Positions 25,151-38,100 of a stretch of DNA of 64,000 nt are shown in pieces. Position 1 is the stretch's first letter. Each line of letters opens with the position of its first letter. The stretch is from Lutjanus erythropterus (Eukaryota > Chordata > Actinopteri > Lutjaniformes > Lutjanidae), in contig CM034610.1 of the NCBI GenBank assembly GCA_020091685.1, positions 7,236,948 through 7,300,947 on the forward strand, in the 5' to 3' direction. The notes below the pieces were generated by a model, which saw nothing but the letters and a program-made list of their open reading frames with translations, ran no database searches and was not told the DNA's origin. A program made the position numbers and the translations under genes.

Positions 25151-27379
25151 ATTTTTAGAATTCTGACATACTTGTACTTTGAGTATTTCAATTTTCTGCG
25201 ATTACAATTCACAGCAGAGCTACACTTCATTGGGAATTATTGTACTTTTCACTCCACCGTATATATCTGATAATTACAGTTACTCTTTAACAGATTTTAC
25301 ATAAGATACACTTAATAAACTCACAAAGTACAACACATTATTAAAGAATACATCAGTGGTTTCCAAACCTTTGGTGATCCCTCAGAAAAAAAATCAGATT
25401 ATAATGAGGGCCTCTTGTCATGTTTCAGATTTGTTTCAGTTGGTAGCAGGTCTACAAAAGCAAGATTTCTTTCTAAACTTCTGGAGAACTTTTTGAGGCC
25501 CAAACAGGTCAAATTAAAAAAAGAAGATTTGTGTGTGAGAAAATTGTATTTTCTTCTCTTCTCTCCTATTAATCATCACAGGACCCCTTGGATTTATTGG
25601 GTGACCCTTTGGAGGGCCCCAGCCCTTACATTGGAAATCAATGAATCAACCAAAGTAGCATTAACTAATAATATAATATATAATAATAATAAACACTCAT
25701 GTGGACCTTTTTTTCTGTTGAATGAGTCCTTTTAGTTTAAGACTGTAATTACATGGGCTGATAATATAACTTTATTTCAACAGGGTTTGGAATACAGGAC
25801 TTTTATGTGTTATGAGGTACCTTAACATTGTTTGGTACTTTTGCTTATAGTAGAAATATGTATGAATCTAGCATTCAAAAATTAGTACTGCTGTCCAAAT
25901 AGAGAATTAGAGCCATAAATGATATATTAAATAGGTTGAATCCCTATGGTTGAAGCAAGTTGTTTGTCCCCACCCTGTTGTCATGTGCAACACTATTTTG
26001 ACAAGACTTGTCCTACACTGTAAGTTGATCAGTTGTTTTCTAACTAATTGCATGTCAATGTAAATCTAAGCCCATTATCCTGAAAACAAAAGCCCACTGC
26101 TCAGGAAATACGCACTCTGGAGTTTGAGTTCAGCGACTGCCTGCCAAACTCCATTATCATTTTGCTCAATTTAATCATTTTAAAAAAATACTCCATCTAA
26201 AAGAGAATTGCTGTTTTTATACACCTCATAGACAGACACTTGGTCATTCGGCGAATATTCTGCATTGATTTTAACTCTAATAAATGTGAAACTGACAAAC
26301 AAAAGCAGTTACTCCGGCCCGGAATGGAAATTTCAAAGGAGGCTCGAGTATTGAAGCCAGTAGTTCAACTTAGCACACTTCCTTAATCTCAGATGACATC
26401 AATGATGTTGTGTACATATTACATATTTCACATTACATATTTCTCCTTTAAGTAAAAAAAATTGAGTCCTTCTTTCAGCACTGCTCTATCTTCATGGATA
26501 ACTCCATGATAGTGGAAGTTTTTGGGGGAGGGGAGGGATCCGGTGCCTTTGTGTCTGGGTTTCAAGTTCACTTTTTTGAAAAACTCTCCTTTGCTTTTCC
26601 ATGCATGAATCCAGAGGATCATTAAATGGAAAAAAGAGGCCTAAGCACTTTCACACTCAGTTGCATGGAAAGTGAGGAAGCAAGGAGATGTGGGCTGATA
26701 TGGCTTCTGGCTCTTATCTTATCCCAAAATGCAATCACCTGAAGATTTTCAGCAAATGTAAAATAATGTGAAATACTCCAAACACAGATCATAGTTTGTT
26801 TCCATTTGTAGATCTGCTGTCACAGTTTGGATTTGTAGTATGTGCCTTTGTATATTTAAGGGGTGTTTAGTGTGCATGTAACTCCACCCTTGTATGTATG
26901 TATATGTGTCACTAACAGCCTGTGAAGTTGATGTTGGCGCCAGATGAAAGAGCTTACATACTTGCCCATGGGGGGAGGTCGGGGGGCTAATCGCTACTTT
27001 AATATCAACTCTGTGGGGCTGTGGTCATTACAAAATGCAGCCTGACAAAGAAAAAAAAAAAAAAAACCTACTGAACACAGATGTTGTGAGGCAGATAATG
27101 CTGGGAACGCACTAGAGGTAAATCACATTTGAAAATGCATTCATTCACATCCAATAACAACGGATGTCTTTAATTTACTTTGTCTCGGCTTCATAAATCT
27201 GCTTACTCTTGATGGGGTTTCCCACAATTCACTGTGTGAGTGAGTTCAACTGGCTGATTTAAGAAATGCTGAAACACATAATGTTCTCACTGGAACCAGT
27301 GCTTATATCACATGACATCTTGTTGCCTTGTTGACTTAAATTTATTAAGACGTCAGCATCAAACTTTTAGGGCAGTTAC
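25151..27379. other. Intergenic, no supported gene
   Basis: A GTGGTTTCCAAACC motif near 25354 resembles the edge of another common fish repeat. Otherwise nothing recognised. Confidence 0.4.
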
Positions 27380-27925
27380 CTTCACTGGATTTTTGAGTTT
27401 TGAATCAAACTCTTTTTGAGTTTAGTTTTGAACTAACTGGACAAAGTTTGCCTACATGTAATCTTTTGTTGAGATAACTTACTTTTCTTCTTTGGATAAA
27501 TTTGGATAAATCTTCGAGTTTTAGAAACCCCTAAAAATTTGCATTTCAAAAATTTCATTCACAGTGGGCAGTGAACCTGATTTGTCTTTATTTGAGTGTT
27601 TGAAATTAAATAGTTGCAACTGAAAGTTTTAAATCATTAACCATTATTCACTTTCATTTTAATGAGTTTACTCAATAATTTTTGAAATACAATATTTGGG
27701 GGGTTGAAAAACTCAGTTTATCTAAAGACGAAAAGTAAGTTATCTTAACAAAAGATTACAAGTCTGCAAAACTTTGTCTAGTTAGTTCCAAACTAAACTC
27801 AAAAAGTTTGAGTTATCTCAACAAAACATTAGTAGTTAGTAAAACTTTTTCAAAACTTAAGAACTTACACAGAACCTGCTGAATTAAGTTAACTTGAAAT
27901 TTTGAGTTTTCTCAACTTTTTCATT
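27380..27925. mobile_element. Foldback element
   Basis: The left arm (about 27415-27500) and right arm (about 27700-27810) are inverted copies: GAACTAACTGGACAAAGTTT and TAATCTTTTGTTGAGATAAC pair with the right-arm complement, which reads GGAACTAACTAGACAAAG and TAATCTTTTGTTAAGATAAC. A terminal TACTGTGTAA lies at the right. It sits about 1 kb past the vstm4 stop. Confidence 0.7.
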
Positions 27926-28983
27926 TTTACTGTGTAATGTGTATTAATGAATTTTAAGGTAATATCTGAAATCTTCGGAAAACCCTTGTTATTAAGGATA
28001 CAGGTGGGACTTAACTGCAGTCAGTGTCATGTTGCTCACTATCGTAGTTTGCAAGTATCCTAGGCAGGGGCCAGAAAAGTGACATGACATACACATAAAT
28101 GAGTGTGACTGACTGGCATCATTTTGATAAATGAGGTAAGTAATGTAAGACTTATGTTGTGGTGGATGCTGGTCATTTGTTGACGTTTGTAGACTCCATT
28201 TCTAGGCTAATGCTAGCTAGTTAACACACTGTTGGCAAGCAGGAGAGCTGAAGCGTGGCAAGGCACTTGGGAACACTTAAAAATGTCACATCGTTTGTAT
28301 TTTCCCAGAAAAACCGTCCCGAGTTCTTTACCAAGAAAATCAGTGAAGGTCTTTGCGTTACATTACAATTTGTTCATGGCAAACAAAAACCAGCAGAGGT
28401 TTGTCAAGAAACAGTTAGCCATGTTAGCCAGCTAGCTAGCTAGAGCTAGACTAGCTGTTTTCCTCTGCTTTTTCTCTTTATGCTAAGCTAAAGTAAGCTA
28501 GGCTAATCACCTTGTGTTTCTAGTTTTATACTTAACTCTTAATGGCTGCTGTAACCACACACCGCAGGACATTAACCTGCTTATACTGGATTGCAAATAT
28601 TAAAAATAATTAAACCTGTTTTTTGATATTAGTGGACAGATTAGCCTGTTCAAACATCAAATCTCCCCTCCGATTGTCATGATCGACAAATCTGGTCTAT
28701 ACTGGCACCATAATCTTCTATTGTGTTCCCAGTTTAAGCACAGAATTCAAACATGGGCGCAAAAGAAAAAATCCATCAGAAATACTCCAGTATACAAAAC
28801 ATTTCCTTTTGCATCTTGGTCTCATAACAGGAAGTTATATCAAATAATATAAAAAAGTCATATGTACAATAATTGCGAGACTTTACGCATTTTCCCTTCA
28901 TAAATCATCAGAATACAAAATAATACAGACTATAAATAGACAATACTTTTTACATAGACACAGTTACTAGTGGTGTGTTTCTC
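27926..28983. other. Downstream of vstm4: 3' UTR and intergenic
   Basis: Expected to contain the vstm4 3' UTR. No AATAAA was found close to the stop. Contains GCTAGCTAG-type motifs near 28430. Confidence 0.4.
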
Positions 28984-29109
28984 TCATAGCTGCTGCTCCC
29001 CAAACAGTATCTGAGCATACACCGTGCCGCTACTTGACGCCTTGGTTTCCGGAATTGGCTTCACCAGATCCAGCTCTGCGTAGGTCAGATTCTCCTCCAC
29101 TATCTTCGG
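28984..29109 (-). CDS. vstm4: vstm4 exon 8 (terminal, tyrosine motifs)
   Basis: The terminal coding exon begins PKIVEENLTYAELDLVKP and ends ILFGEQQL with a TGA stop at 28984. Two tyrosine motifs lie 21 residues apart: LTYAEL (fits the ITIM consensus) and TVYAQI (fits an ITSM-like TxYxxI). The acceptor is TCTCCAG. No AATAAA lies in the first several hundred bases downstream, so the 3' UTR end is not located. Confidence 0.93.
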   Translation of the reverse strand, partial: PKIVEENLTYAELDLVKPIPETKASSSGTVYAQILFGEQQL

Positions 29110-32100
29110 CTGGAGACGAGGAGATGGAGGAGAAAGAGGGAAGAGGAAAATAATGATGGAGGAGAGGGAGGTGGCAAGGGAGGGAAGTGGTATCGGTGGT
29201 TAGAAAATGAGCAGGGAGGTTGAGCAAGATTTTTATGTCAAACTCCATCATTAATCTTAAGCTTAAGTTTTCAGGTCAGTATATGAATACAGTCAAAAAA
29301 ATCTTCTAAACTGAGTTAAAACAGAACCCTAAACAGACGTTAGCACACTGTAAAAAGACGAAAAGCTGAGAAAACTTTAAAAAGTAAAGCAAGCAGCTGC
29401 AGAGCTGCTTAGTTACTCAACTAAGAGTATTTGTTGTATCAATGTAGATTAACAAGTTTACTCAAAGTGCTATGTTAAGTGTCAAACTTAACATTACTAA
29501 TCAGATCTACTCACATACTTAAGTTAAGAGAACTTAAATGATTATGATGATGATGATTGATTTGATGAACTAAAAAGTGTGTTCTTTGACTTATTGTGCA
29601 GTATAAGTCAATATATATCTCAACGCAATATCCAAAGCCACTTACACCACTTGTATTTCAAAATATATCCAGTTGTCCTTGCAGTTAATGCCCTAAAATA
29701 CTTTTTTTTTTTAAAAAGTGCAGTGCTGTTGTATATGTGTATCCTTTCAGTCCATAATAACACATAGTTCCCAGTTCATCATAAAGTTTTCTTAACCAAA
29801 GTACATGAGTACATCTGAATAGTAATGTCAGGTTTGGCAAACTTAAGATCCCACTTTGCATGACCAATAATGACAAACTTAAGAAAGCATGTTGAGTGAA
29901 CTTAAGTTCATGCTTACATCTCAGTGCCAGTTCTAAACTTAGGATAGTACTTTGAGTGATATCGCATACAGGCAAAAATCTGAATAGTAATGTTAAGTTT
30001 GACAACCTTAAAATCACGCTGTAAGTGAAATTATTAACCTAAGTTGATGCAACAAATTAGCCCTTAGTTGAGTAAATTAAAAACATTCTTTGCAGCTGTT
30101 TGTTTTTTTTTTTTTTAAGTTTTCTCAACTTATTTATTTATTTATTTTTTTTTACTTTGGCTTAATGTAGAGAATGCAATAGTTCCACAAGTGACACGTT
30201 TTCCTTGCACGTCTCCTTGGTGTCCCTCTGCTTTACAGCATTGGTCTGGTAAATGTGAGTGGGCTGTATGCAGACATCACCTCACAGGATCCATGGGTTG
30301 AAGATGCCAAAATGCAATTACCTCTTGCAGCATTCTGTGCCATTAAGATGCCAAGCTGCCACCGAGCCACTTCATTCCAGTGACAATTATACAATTAAAC
30401 TTGGGTTATGTGGCACGTTTTATGACATTGTCTGGTAAGTTTGGTTACAGACATTCCTGTCACATGCTGGTTGTTCTTCATTGTACTTGGCACAGTAACA
30501 ATAGTAGGCTGTAATTGTGAATGCCTTTTCGGCATGGTAAATTTTAGGCAAACCGTACCAGTGCATGTGTATTGGTAGAAGCTGTTTCTATAAAGATGTC
30601 ACACAGCTGAAATGATTACAAGGTAGATTCCTGATTATGAATTTTCAGGAATGTTAATTACAGTAAACAATGTACAAAAGGGCATGTACGGAACTCACCA
30701 ACACTATTTTCCTTGGTTGTGGTTTTAAAAGTTTGGGTTTCCGTGTTTTGTCTCCAATGGGTGCTGCAGGGACAAAACAAATGTTAGTGGTTTTTGCAGA
30801 GATCTGTTATCTATGTTTATGTGCACAATAAGAACCAGACCTCTCCATCATAACCACAAGCTTGACATGTGCTTACCTTCAAATACTGTTTGGACAGACG
30901 GATCTGTTTATAGTTGGAAATGTTCAAGGCCCTTACTGGTTCTAATATTTAAAATCCAATCCCACATCTAAAGTGAAGGGTCTTCTGAGTGGGCCTCTGG
31001 ATAATACACAATAATACGCCCCAAAACTTTAGTCTCTTCAGCATTTTTTCAGCTCAATGTTTTGTTTTTATGGCCCTCAATTGAAAGGAACAGTTTGATG
31101 TTTTGGGAAGTCGATCACTTTCTTTCTGCAAGTTAGACAAGAAGATTGATACCACTCTCAAGCCTGTGCAGTGTACTATATGAGGCTAAAACCACCATCC
31201 ATTTAGCTTAGCTTAGCATGATGAGAACCAGCTAGCTGCTGATCAGCAACTCCAAAACAACTCAAGATGACTTGTTCTCTGCTGCAGTCTGGCACATAAC
31301 CATCCATTAAATGGTGAATCAGTTGACACGTTTAGACAGATTTTTCTCCTGATTAGACAAACAAGATAAAACATGATAATTGGTGAGCTTTTAATGATAA
31401 TGCATGCTAATGATGCTTGGCGCTCACTGTAGCTGTAATCAGGGAATTGTTTGCAAACACATCCCCCAAACTGATTTAAAATTTAACGCCTGTTGCACAA
31501 AACAGCAACAAATAGCGAGGTTGGCTCTAAAAAGTGTCAAAACACTCAAACAGCAGTATTTCCTTCTCAACACAGTTCCCACTCAAATATTTAAGCATCA
31601 GCCGTGGGAGGAAACATGGGGACTTGGGAGTTCTACCACATCATGATGATCATGAAGACTGTACTGAACTCAAAATAATGTTTTTTGCTTTCAGGAAAAA
31701 CTAGAATTACTGCTTCACGGTTGTATTCCTCCGCCAACCAGTCAAGTTGCATTTTACTTCCATGTCTGTCCAGACTCGGCTGGACAGAAATTTAGAAGTA
31801 TTAAGTGTATTTTTTGTCAAAATTGAAATTACACATCGGCATGTGTGATACTTGGGAATAATTTACAGTGAGAAACATGTCATTGTCTTCACTTAGAGAA
31901 TTTTACAGAGGAGTACGGAGGACTTATCAAGAGCTTCATCACGTGATAAAACTAGCAAAACTAGTGAGCTTGTGGTGGACAACAATGCTCCAAAGAGGCT
32001 ACAAAGTCTTGAGGGTGCTTCATGCACATTTCCAATCTGGTAGCACAGAAAAGCTGTAAAATCATAGTTTCAATGTGGGCACCCAAGGTTAGTGTCTCCA

Positions 32101-35100
32101 ATTAGTATCTGACTATGGTCTCAATCTCCCCTTCTGTTCCTGAGCTATGGCATTGAATGATGGCCAGAAAAATGCCTTGCACAACATTATGATGTCACAG
32201 TGAAGATGACCTTTGACCTCTTGGCATCAGTTTGGACTGATACTCGAGCTCAGCTATTTATGTTGTGCAGCAAATGAGCTACTTGTGAGTTGTGCCTTTT
32301 GATGTTGAGGTGTGGCTCACTTGTGATTGGACAGTTTACATAAGAAACAAAAATGAAGCAAAGCCCATTTTTGTGCCTCTGCATTGGTGAGGGTTGGCTG
32401 GAGACATTATGTATTTGGGTTGTCGGTTGTTCCGTCCATCTGATTCATGTGAACGCGATATCTCAAGAGTGCCAACAATGTCCACTTGGACTCAAGGATC
32501 TTCTCTATTAGATTTTGTCGGTCAAAAGTCACTGTGACCTCACCCAATGTGTTTTTGGCCATAACTGGAATCATACAAAGGAATCGATTTTTGGAGAAAT
32601 ACAGCCACAAGAGGGTAACTCTACTTTTTAAAACATGTTTTAGAAAGAACTGTAGGTGTGAATGCAACCAGATACTCTTGTTTACCTTTTGCTGGTATCT
32701 CTGGTGGTATCTCCTCTTGGTAGTCTCTGCTCCTTTTCTTCCTGTACCTCCTCTCTTTCTTAGGCAGAGCAGGAGACACACTGACCACACTGGTGACTGT
32801 CTCCCCTGAGCTGGATTGAGACCAGATTTCCAGTGTTTCAGTGCAGTTAAGAATATTTGATTGTATTTGTTAACTTTTTTGGCTGTATATGTGAGGCTGT
32901 GTGGCCCTAAATTCTTACCTGTTCTGAGGACTTTTGACCAAGTGGTAATTATCTGCAGAGATAGAAAGTTAGAAATGTAATTAGTATGCACTAAGTCTAT
33001 ACAAAGTTGAGTTTGTTTAGAAGGGAGTGTATCTAAGTACCAGGGTCCTAGGTTCCCAGGGTACTATGTTCCTAGGTCCTACATTCCCAGGGTCCTAAGT
33101 TCCTGGGGTCCCATGGTTTTAGTTTCCTATCTTCCCTGGTCCTATGTTCCCAGGGTCTTACGTTCCACGAGATCTATATTTTCACGGTCCCAAGTTCCTA
33201 GGTGCTATGTTCCATAGGTCCTATGTTTACAGTGTCCTAAGTTCCCCAGGTCCTATTTTCCTTGTGGTTGTAAGTTCCCTATGTCTTATCTTCCCAGGGT
33301 CCTATGTTCCCTGGACCATTTGTTCCTAGCATCTTATGTTCCCAGGGCCCTAAGTTCCCTAGATCCTCTGTCCACAGGCTCCTAAGTTTCCAGGGGTCTG
33401 AGTTCCCTAGGCCCTATGTGCCCAGTGTCCTAAGTTCCTAGGGTACTAAGTTTCCTAGGTCCTAAGACCCCTTGGTCCTATGTTCCCTGGCCCCTTGGTT
33501 ACAAGGGCCCTATGTCCTATGTTCCCAGGGTCCTACAATCATTGAATCCTAAGTTCTCTAAGTTCTATGTTCTCAGGATCCAATGTTCCTTGGGTCCTGT
33601 GTTCTCAGGGTTTTAGGTTCACAGGTTCCTAAGTTCCCTAGGTCGTATGTTCCCTGGGCCCTACATTCTATGCTAACCTTACCTGCTATATAGATCTGGG
33701 GAACAAATGACCCAATGAACATAGGATTGACCCAGTTTAGAGTTTTTGGAAGAAACAAAAGGAACGAGATGGAGAACACAATAGAAACATGATAACAGAG
33801 GAAGGTCAAGGTCAAAGGTCAGTGGAGAGTTATCTTAGTGTTGCGACTAACCTTTTAACCTCTGCTTCCTCTGTATGTACTGGCAGGTTACCGTCACTGT
33901 GAACATGCACATACACAGCAGCCCCACTGAGCAGATCAACACTGCACACAGGTACACATCTGAAACACAACAACACACACATTAGCCCAACAGTGCCTCA
34001 TGCCTACTGTTTGACTCTGCACAAAAATCTGAAGGAAAAAAAGAAGTACATGTTTTGCTGAGTTATTTAAGGCGCTGTACTATATCCTTTGGGTTGGGCT
34101 ATTTTTGTCTGCCAAGGACGATACAGTGCCAGTCCACCACAAACACACACACACACATACACTCAAACACACTAAAAATATGAGGACTTACCTTCAAACA
34201 AGCTCCACAGGCTTTCTTTGGCCTTGGTGGCCGGTAGAACATGAACTACATGAAGAGAGAGAGAAGAGAGCCATGTAAGTTCCATAGTCATCACTGTGGC
34301 CTCCCTGCCGCCTGATTACACGCTGGCTGGAGTTTAAATAAAGCTAATTGTAGGAAGACAACGAGCCGAGGCTGGTCTCCTCCCTGCCTGTCCTGTCTCT
34401 GAATCACTGTCTCAACCTTAACCTTTACTAGATGAAAAGGACAAATAGCTTATGAACTTATACATTAATGTAAATAGTGGGTTTAGAGTTATGCATCATC
34501 ATAAATTTTTACCTCATAACCATCCATGCTCTGCTCTCTTAGCCTCTCTTTCACCTTCATAACAAACTGTTGTGGTAAAATAAGGCAACCTGGCTAATTT
34601 ACTGCTTATTCTGAATTTTTTTAGAGTACTTTTTTGCTTTTATTTTATTGTCATAGCATGGACAGAGCAAGAAACAAGGTCAGAGAGCGGTACAACATGC
34701 AATGAAAGTCCCTGGCCTGGAATCAAACTGTCAACATTGCGGTTAAAGGATGGATCCATTGTTTTGTTTTTTTATGTCCTTTTGCAGGTTCTCAGCAGTG
34801 TTGCTTTTTATTTTGCAAGTTCAAACTTAAAGAGAGCTAGCTCAAATTTCAGTTCACAGTCCTAAAAATGACCTAGTTCACATTCATTTCTTCCATTTTT
34901 TGACCTGCACTTGGATACTGAGGGAGACGAGGCAGTGGAGAAGAGTGACTACTACGTGGATCTGTGCTGAGTCCAGTCTGCAGTGTAGTTTATACACATC
35001 CTGATGCATGATCGTGCAATGAATGCAGCTCTTTAAGTGCATTCATGCACAACACTGGTCCTGCATGTACAAATCTGAACAATCAAACTGTGGTCGATGT

Positions 35101-38100
35101 ACATATGTTTTAGTGTCAAAATGCTGTTTGCCATCTAAAAATGTTTTCCCATGTCACCTGACGTAGATTTGTCATTTGACAGCAGAGCGCTAATGTCCTT
35201 GTTTCACCAGTACTGTTGCTTGTTGTCCATTTTTCGTTTTTCCATTATTCTTCAGTGACATAGACCCTCCAAGGCCAGAAGTGACAATGGAAGGAAAACT
35301 GTCTGTGACATACACAAGCTTGCTCATGTTTGGCATGATAGTGGAAAGTGAATATTTGAGTTTATGACTTGAGACAGAGGAAGACAAAAGGAGGTCTCTC
35401 ATTTTCAGCTGGCGACCATTGACGTAGCCACTTTAGACAACCGACGTTGGCTGGAAACTCTTTTTAATGCATTAGCTGCCTCAAAAAAAAAAAAAAAAAA
35501 CCCTCCAGAAGGTCATAAATATACATTAGGTGGTTGCATACATGATATTTCATAACCCAGTTGTTATGCTGCAGCAGACTTAAGCTAAAGCTTGCAGCAA
35601 AAAGTTTGCATCCTCATCAGTTAATGACTGCTGCATATGTCATGGGCATAGAGAGAGGATTGTTTTTGTACTTAAATTAAGTTAAATTAATTAGCCCAAG
35701 TATTATAGTATTATTAGAAAAAACTTAATTTCACATGCCATGCTTAATTATGGTTGTTAAGCTCTGATTAGACAATTGATGGGTAGGATTTAGTGAACAG
35801 TCAGCTCAGACAAAACTTTAAAGTGCACATAATTATGAGAATGAAAAAGAGCTCATTAAAGTGGGTGTGACTTAAATAGTTTTTTAAGAAAATGAGGTGG
35901 TAGAAGTAAAACTTATATCTCCATAGAATAGAATAGAATAGAATAGAATAGAATATTAGTGTCACCATGTCTTAGATAAGTATGCCTTACTGGACGTTGC
36001 TGCATAGACATAAATAACTGTTACACCCCAAATAAAATGTGAAAGCAGCTTTAATCTGTGTGATGAGAATCCCAGCTATGTGCTGCTTGTGTCCAAAACA
36101 GCTGAGAAAATATGTTTCCCATACTCGACCTGAAATCTCGCCCCGCGCACTCATTCATTTCTCCACCCCATCTGACCACAGTATTCTTAACACCGCTGTT
36201 CTCTTGCTGAGCTGGTGGCAGGAAGCTCGTGAAGTGACACCCACCAGGGCATCTTGAAATACCCCAAACCGCCAGCAGCTGACGACAGGCGGGCTCGCCG
36301 CGCCGGCTGGAGACTTTCCCACAGCCAGACAGGCCGCGCTGCGTGCTGACTGCTGACTGGCTGACTCGCTATAAGCGTGCTTTAGACGGCTCCGGAACAT
36401 ATTATCAACACAGTAGGAGCTATAACATGAAGCCTCCCTGCATGCACTGATCCTGCATCAGACAAATGTGTCACCCATTTTTGCGTGTTTTTTGATTTTT
36501 ACTCTTAAATGTGGCTGGAAAAATATATTTTAAAAGATCAAACTCTTGGCTATTAAAGGGCATCTACATTGATTTTTGGATTTTTGTTTTTATGCATGAT
36601 GCCATTAAACCTCAGAGATTGAAGGAGCAGCATCTAAAATATGTGTTGCCAGATGCAAAATTTAATAATACTGAAAATACATACAGGCACAACATGGGAA
36701 GGGGCCAGGATACTACACCCAATGACAAAAGCATGCCATGTGCACCATACTACATGGAGGTTCCCTCAACTGAACAACACAGCAGCAGTTTATCACTTTA
36801 CACAGAATCACTCGCAGCTCACCACACAATCACTGCTTCTGTTCTTACAAAATAAAAGCCCTGCTCTCCCAGCTGCTTGATCAGCGCGGTGCTGATGTGT
36901 TTGGTTGCTCTCCAACAAGGTTTTGTTTTGGGTTTATGGAAATGTTAAAATTACAGTACAAATATGAGAATCATTGTACATCTAGCAACACTGAGGGAGG
37001 GCATCAGCACCGTAACCCACAGCACTGCTTTTTGTAATGGCTGAGCAGGAATTTCCATCTGAAAAGCCCAGACAAGAACAGCGATGGAGTCGCTCTTTAA
37101 ACCTCGTAAAGGGGCCAACCCCCTTGACAAAATGTTAAAAAAAAAATTCATTTCACAGCATAGTCTTAGTGAGAACCATTTTATTTTTTAAAGTTGCTCA
37201 GACTTCTTTTAATGATAATCAAAATACACATTTCTCAACCATAATCCTCACTTAACTTTGATTTAGAAGAGCTACAGAGTTGACATGTTGTCGATTATAC
37301 ACATTTGACAACAAAAAATAGAAAGCTTACCCGTGCGCTCTCAACTTTCATTTTGGGAAAAGTGAGATTAAATTCACAGCCTCTGTCATAAAGCTGTGTG
37401 GAACAGCCTAAATATGAATTAAACAGCCAGACATTGCGTAAAAAAAAAGTGGATGTTTACTGCAAAGCCTGCACTTCTGAGAAGATTAAACCCTAGAGAA
37501 GACTTTCTACAAAATGCTGCATCATGCTAACGGTACAGTCAAACTACTCATTCTGTTACGACTAAATGTCACTACAAGGACAGCAATGAGAGGGCACCTT
37601 CAGGCAACAGCCGGCCACACACGTCTTTCACCAGTTCACAGGACGCTGCATGAAGCAGTGACCTATCCCTGTTGACATCAACAACAGGAGAGGTAAATAC
37701 TTTCCTTAAGACCGGTGGTTTAAAGGCTTTTATGGACCCGACAGTCCTCAGACTGTCCTCTGTGGGAAACATACCTTTGGATTTGGTCCCCATCTGTGAA
37801 ACCACTAACTCTACACTGACCATATGTGACCTACATTCTGCTGTTTTGGAAACAGTGCCCTTAATCATTTTTAAAGGGAGGACAGACAGGGTTCGAAATA
37901 TAGGGGAGCTCCAGGAGACATGAGCTCCTCAGAAAGCCTCATGTGAGAAATTTAGGAGGAGCTGTAAAATATCCAAAATTTTGGCGTCACCGCTGTTTCA
38001 TCTGTATGAATTTATATTTTCCTGTATATTTAGGTTCCTGTAATAAATAACAGCCTATTAGTAAAGTATTTCAACATGTGTGATTGTTGTGTGTGCAAGC

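Noticed and set aside
32486..32991. Frames of 107 and 194 codons on opposite strands
   Set aside because: The 194-codon minus frame runs across vstm4 exons 5-6 in a different frame and across a repeat; the real exons have matching phases and homology.
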